Of a stretch of DNA of 64,000 nt, positions 60,902 to 64,000 are shown one piece after another. How positions within the stretch are numbered: position 1 is the stretch's first letter; each line of letters opens with the position of its first letter. The stretch comes from Cellulophaga sp. RHA19. Its GTDB lineage: Bacteria > Bacteroidota > Bacteroidia > Flavobacteriales > Flavobacteriaceae. The position numbers and the translations under genes were made by a program. The stretch covers positions 1,685,001 through 1,749,000 of the forward strand of contig NZ_PHUL01000001.1 of assembly GCF_002813425.1 (NCBI RefSeq), written 5' to 3'. The notes beneath the pieces were generated by a model. The model was not told where the DNA came from, did no database searches, and saw nothing but the letters and a program-made list of their open reading frames with translations.

Positions 60902-61642
60902 ATGAAAAACAATTTACTAGTACTTTTTTTACTGCTGACCACAGTGTCTGTATTTGCGCAAGATAATGATAGAAACCTTTTAAGAGGTAGCGTTATTTAC
61001 AGAGATATTAGCGTTCCAAATTTAGATGTTATTAATGTAACAGCAGAAGATGCTACTGTTACAGATGAAGATGGTGATTTTGCTATAGACGTAAAATTAG
61101 GAGACCAAATAGTTTTTACAGCAGTTAATTATCAAATTAAAATAGTTTTTATTACTAAAGATATTTTAAAGAAAAACCGTTTGGTAATAGACGTTAACGA
61201 AAAAGTTACAGAGTTAGATGAGGTAGTTGTAAGTCCAGAAGATCAAGAAAAATTTGTTGAGCTTAAAAACGAAGAGTTTAAAGAGGTAGAGTATGAGGTA
61301 GACCGTACCACTGCTGTTGTAAACGTTGCTAATACTGATATTGAAAACGGAGGTTTGCAAAACGGTATTAATTTTGTAAACATTTTTAAAGCTTTAACCA
61401 AGTCTCTAAAGAAGAAAAATCCTAATGCAAAAATACCAGAAATTAAACTTAGTAGAGTTTTAAGGCAAGTTTATGAGGACGATTTTTTTGTAACCGATTT
61501 AGGTATAAAGCAAGATAAGATAGATAACTTTTTACAGTATTGTGATGATAAAATACCATCGCAAACCTTGTTAAAAAAGTCAAACGAATTTCAGCTGATA
61601 GATTTTTTAGTTACTCACAGTAAAGAATATAAAAAATTATAA
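60902..61642 (+). CDS. Exported carboxypeptidase-regulatory-like protein, tandem paralogue 1
   Basis: A 246-aa protein, the most divergent member of a tandem family. A signal peptide ('LLVLFLLLTTVSVFAQ') is followed by a CarboxypepD_reg-like beta domain ('LRGSVIYRDISVPNLDVINV', 'EDGDFAIDVKLGDQIVFTAV', about 25-95). Then comes 'VTELDEVVVSP', a variable linker and an alpha-helical C-terminal part that ends 'KIDNFLQYCDDKIPSQTLLK' and 'FQLIDFLVTHSKEYKKL'. The family core 'KQDKIDNFLQYC' recurs as 'DRIEEFMLYC' in the next members. The function is not known; the N-terminal fold is also found at the front of SusC-like transporters. It starts the plus-strand array; the next gene begins 3 nt after its stop. 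Confidence 0.75.
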   Translation: MKNNLLVLFLLLTTVSVFAQDNDRNLLRGSVIYRDISVPNLDVINVTAEDATVTDEDGDFAIDVKLGDQIVFTAVNYQIKIVFITKDILKKNRLVIDVNEKVTELDEVVVSPEDQEKFVELKNEEFKEVEYEVDRTTAVVNVANTDIENGGLQNGINFVNIFKALTKSLKKKNPNAKIPEIKLSRVLRQVYEDDFFVTDLGIKQDKIDNFLQYCDDKIPSQTLLKKSNEFQLIDFLVTHSKEYKKL

Positions 61643-61645
61643 CGG

Positions 61646-62407
61646 TTGAAGAAATACGTATTTTTTTTAACTTTTATAAGTGTCTGTTTTTATGCAAACG
61701 GACAAGATATACTCTACAAAGCTGTTAAAGGCGCTGTAGTAAGTAAAGCGCAAGAGGTAAATGGTGTATATGTAATTAACACTACCAGTGGACAAGCAAC
61801 AATTACTAGTGCCAGAGGCTATTTTGTAATGCCAGCCAAAGAAAAAGATACTTTAATTTTTTCTGCTGTACAGTTTAAAAAGAAACAGCTAATTGTTACC
61901 CGAGAAATTTTAGAAAAAAAGACCAATCTAATTTATTTAGAAGAAACTTTAGAAGAGTTAAACGAGGTTGTTTTAGATAACAGAACCTTTGTAACTGCTA
62001 AAAGTTTAGGGTTGCCAAATGCAGATGCTGTGGTATTACCACAAAGTGAGCGTTTGTTGCATGATGCAGATCACGGACCAATGTTTGGTGGTTTAAGTTT
62101 AAATATGAACAAGCTTTTAAATGCCATAAGCGGCCGTACTAAAATGCTAAAAAAGCGTGTTGCCAGAGACAGGAGATATGCACAAAGTCAGCAAATGCGT
62201 AACTCTTATGCAGATTCTGTTTTTATAAAAGATTTAAGTATTCCTAAAGACCGTATAGAAGAGTTTATGTTGTATTGCGAGGTAGATAATGAGTTTACTT
62301 CTGTGTCTAAAGAAAAAAACGATTTTATTATTTGGGACTTTTTAACTCGCAAAAGTATAGCCTTTTTAAAGGAAGATGATGTAGATACAGAGGATAACAG
62401 CAAATAA
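61646..62407 (+). CDS. Exported carboxypeptidase-regulatory-like protein, tandem paralogue 2
   Basis: A 253-aa family member that begins with a TTG codon 3 nt after the previous stop. The TTG is supported by the signal peptide directly after it ('KKYVFFLTFISVCFYANGQ'), and the first ATG in frame lies beyond residue 60. The beta domain reads 'VKGAVVSKAQEVNGVYVINT' and 'DTLIFSAVQFKKKQLIVTRE', followed by 'EELNEVVLDNRTFVTAKSLG'. The C-terminal part has 'ISGRTKMLKKRVARDRRYAQ' and 'KDRIEEFMLYCEVDNEF'. It is very similar to paralogue 3. Confidence 0.78.
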   Translation: MKKYVFFLTFISVCFYANGQDILYKAVKGAVVSKAQEVNGVYVINTTSGQATITSARGYFVMPAKEKDTLIFSAVQFKKKQLIVTREILEKKTNLIYLEETLEELNEVVLDNRTFVTAKSLGLPNADAVVLPQSERLLHDADHGPMFGGLSLNMNKLLNAISGRTKMLKKRVARDRRYAQSQQMRNSYADSVFIKDLSIPKDRIEEFMLYCEVDNEFTSVSKEKNDFIIWDFLTRKSIAFLKEDDVDTEDNSK

Positions 62408-62428
62408 ATTAACCATACTATTTTTTAT

Positions 62429-63148
62429 ATGAGGTACGTATATACTTTTTTGTTTTTAGTTTTAATTGCGCAACAAACCAATGCGCAGCAAAAAATAGAA
62501 ATACTAAAGGGGCGTATTGTAAGTAAGTCACAAGAAGTAGTTGGTGTTTATGTATTAAATAAAACAAATAAAAAGGGTACAATTACGTCTAAGAGCGGAA
62601 ATTTTTCTATTCCTGTACACTTAAAAGATACAATAGAGTTCTCTGCTGTGCAGTTTAAAAACAAACAAATTATAATCACTCAAAAAATTCTAGACTATTC
62701 ATCGTTTTTAGTAAACTTAGATGAAACTTTAGAAGAATTAGATGAGGTTGTTTTAGATAACAGAACATTTATAACAGCCAAGAGTTTAGGCTTGCCAAAT
62801 GCAGATGTAAAAGTATTGTCTTTAACAGAAAGAGAATTATTTTCTGCAAACAACGGTAATAATTACTTGAGTATAGATCCGCTAATAAACTTTTTAAGTG
62901 GACGCACAAAAATGCTTAAAGACCGTATAAAAAGAGATGATATATACGCACGTAGCAAAGAGCTGCGCACTAGTTATGTAGATTCTATATTTTCTAAAAA
63001 TTTAAAAATACCAATAGATAGGATAGAGGAGTTTATGCTGTATTGCGAGTACGATCCTAGATTTAAAGGTATTACCAAAAATAAAAATGAACTTGTTGTT
63101 TGGGATTTTTTACGACAGAAAAGTGAATTATTTTTAAAATTTAAATAA
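62429..63148 (+). CDS. Exported carboxypeptidase-regulatory-like protein, tandem paralogue 3
   Basis: A 239-aa family member. The signal peptide is 'VYTFLFLVLIAQQTNAQ'. The beta domain has 'LKGRIVSKSQEVVGVYVLNK' and 'DTIEFSAVQFKNKQIIITQK'. 'EELDEVVLDNRTFITAKSLG' and 'LSGRTKMLKDRIKRDDIYAR' match paralogue 2, and 'IDRIEEFMLYCEYDPRFKGI' closes the conserved helical region. It starts 21 nt after paralogue 2 and ends 7 nt before paralogue 4. Confidence 0.78.
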   Translation: MRYVYTFLFLVLIAQQTNAQQKIEILKGRIVSKSQEVVGVYVLNKTNKKGTITSKSGNFSIPVHLKDTIEFSAVQFKNKQIIITQKILDYSSFLVNLDETLEELDEVVLDNRTFITAKSLGLPNADVKVLSLTERELFSANNGNNYLSIDPLINFLSGRTKMLKDRIKRDDIYARSKELRTSYVDSIFSKNLKIPIDRIEEFMLYCEYDPRFKGITKNKNELVVWDFLRQKSELFLKFK

Positions 63149-63155
63149 GATAGAT

Positions 63156-63902
63156 ATGACTCGTTTTCAACTTTTATTGTTTTTTGTATTTGTAGTTCAG
63201 TTTAGTACAGCACAAGAGCTAAAAGTTAAAACGTTAAAAGGAAACGTAGTTAGTAAAGAGCAAGAGGTTGTTGGCGTTTATGTATTAAATAAAACAAGTA
63301 ACAAAGGGTCTATAACTAATGAAAATGGAGGTTTTTCTATCCCAGTTAGTTTACAAGATACTTTGTTGTTTTCTGCTGTGCAGTTTAAAAATAGGGAGAT
63401 TATTATCACCCAAAAAATACTAGATTTTAAAAACTACATCATCAATTTAGACGAAACTTTAGAGGAGTTAGATGAGGTTGTTCTGGACCAAAGTACACAA
63501 GTAACAGCAATGAGTTTAGGTTTTGTTCATGCAAACGTAAAAACGTTAGAATTAGCAGAAAGGGAATTAATTTCTGGTAAAACTATGTCTTTTGATGGTA
63601 TTAAAAACTCATTAGATCCGGTTATTAATTTTGTAAGCGGGCGTACAAAAATGTTAAATGAGCGTGTAACCAGAAACAAGCGTTACGCTACAGGACAAAA
63701 AATGCAGCATAAGTATTTAGACTCTATAACTGTTACCAAGCTAAAAATACCAAAATCAAGACTACAAGAATTTGTATTGTATTGCGAGCAAGATGAGGAT
63801 TTTGATGCCTTTATGTTGCAAACCAATGATGTTTTTATAAAAGCTTTTTTTAAAATGAAAAGTAAAACTTTTTTAACATTAAAAGAAGAGGGTAATGAAT
63901 AG
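63156..63902 (+). CDS. Exported carboxypeptidase-regulatory-like protein, tandem paralogue 4
   Basis: A 248-aa family member with signal peptide 'QLLLFFVFVVQFSTAQ'. 'LKGNVVSKEQEVVGVYVLNK', 'DTLLFSAVQFKNREIIITQK' and 'EELDEVVLDQSTQVTAMSLG' match its neighbours. 'VSGRTKMLNERVTRNKRYAT' and 'KSRLQEFVLYCEQDEDFDAF' complete the conserved C-terminal half. Its stop codon overlaps the start of paralogue 5 by 8 nt, which indicates translational coupling. Confidence 0.78.
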   Translation: MTRFQLLLFFVFVVQFSTAQELKVKTLKGNVVSKEQEVVGVYVLNKTSNKGSITNENGGFSIPVSLQDTLLFSAVQFKNREIIITQKILDFKNYIINLDETLEELDEVVLDQSTQVTAMSLGFVHANVKTLELAERELISGKTMSFDGIKNSLDPVINFVSGRTKMLNERVTRNKRYATGQKMQHKYLDSITVTKLKIPKSRLQEFVLYCEQDEDFDAFMLQTNDVFIKAFFKMKSKTFLTLKEEGNE

Positions 63903-64000
63903 ACTTTCGTTTTTTATTGTTTTAATTTTTGTAGTAACGTCTATTGTGGCACAGAAAAAGCAGGTAGATTTAAAAGGTACTGTAACTAGTACAACAGAAG
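63895..64000 (+). CDS. Exported carboxypeptidase-regulatory-like protein, tandem paralogue 5 (partial)
   Basis: The window cuts this gene after 35 codons. The ATG at 63895 lies inside the end of paralogue 4. The translation begins with a signal peptide ('NRLSFFIVLIFVVTSIVAQ') and continues 'KKQVDLKGTVTSTTE', which aligns with the 'LKGNVVSKEQE' strand of the other members. This makes at least five members in the array. Confidence 0.7.
   Translation, partial: MNRLSFFIVLIFVVTSIVAQKKQVDLKGTVTSTTE

Noticed and set aside
1..64000. tRNA, rRNA, riboswitch or other structured RNA genes
   Set aside because: I saw no cloverleaf, rRNA segment or known riboswitch core in the intergenic regions; small RNAs cannot be excluded by eye.

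Overview
The window is AT-rich chromosomal DNA from a member of the Bacteroidota, almost certainly Flavobacteriaceae. The evidence is a short primary sigma factor without region 1.1, several TAnnTTTG promoter elements just upstream of genes, type IX secretion (T9SS) components (PorT, a DUF5103 plug-like protein, two proteins with gliding-motility-associated C-terminal domains), a BamA-family lipoprotein and a complete sodium-pumping NADH:quinone reductase. The Nqr operon and a Trk potassium system fit a marine or salt-exposed life. I cannot name the genus. No tRNA, rRNA, CRISPR array, insertion sequence or integrase is visible.

Layout. 1-16.7 kb (mostly minus strand): rpoD, a membrane glycosyltransferase, the proline operon proC-proB-proA, a VWA lipoprotein, pnp, rpsO, fbaA-accD, a TamL/BamA-like lipoprotein divergent from a SpoU RNA methyltransferase, then menG/ubiE-porT. 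17-30 kb: trkA-trkH (plus), a SnoaL-like protein, a ChaN-like protein, a DUF3667 protein, an RluA-type pseudouridine synthase with no ordinary start codon, a class I aminotransferase, a fatty-acid desaturase, rsmG, pruA, apaG and a T9SS plug-like protein. 30.6-39.3 kb (plus): nqrABCDEF, two small exported ankyrin proteins, a small conserved protein and apbE, whose product attaches the FMN cofactors of NqrB and NqrC. 39.3-46.5 kb: a methyltransferase, a second DUF3667 protein, map, gpmI, a third ankyrin protein, two peptidases and an acetyltransferase.

46.5-60 kb (minus strand) is the most distinctive region. It is a surface-fibre locus of three exported proteins related in their ends (888, 308 and 2313 aa) and two paralogous T9SS type-B C-terminal-domain proteins. 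The order is fibre -> CTD protein -> terminator -> giant fibre -> short fibre-like protein -> CTD protein. The giant fibre has 15 near-identical units of 107-132 aa. Each joins a phage-tail-fibre-like segment to an alpha-helical segment, and the unit lengths differ by steps of 4, 7, 11 or 18 residues, which are nearly whole numbers of alpha-helical turns. The fibre proteins show no recognisable secretion CTD of their own, so I suggest a two-partner T9SS-anchored fibre system.

60.9-64 kb (plus) holds a tandem array of at least five paralogous exported carboxypeptidase-regulatory-like proteins. The fifth is cut by the window end. Upstream of two of the three ankyrin genes is a shared TGAAAC-N16-CGTCTAT motif resembling an ECF-sigma promoter.
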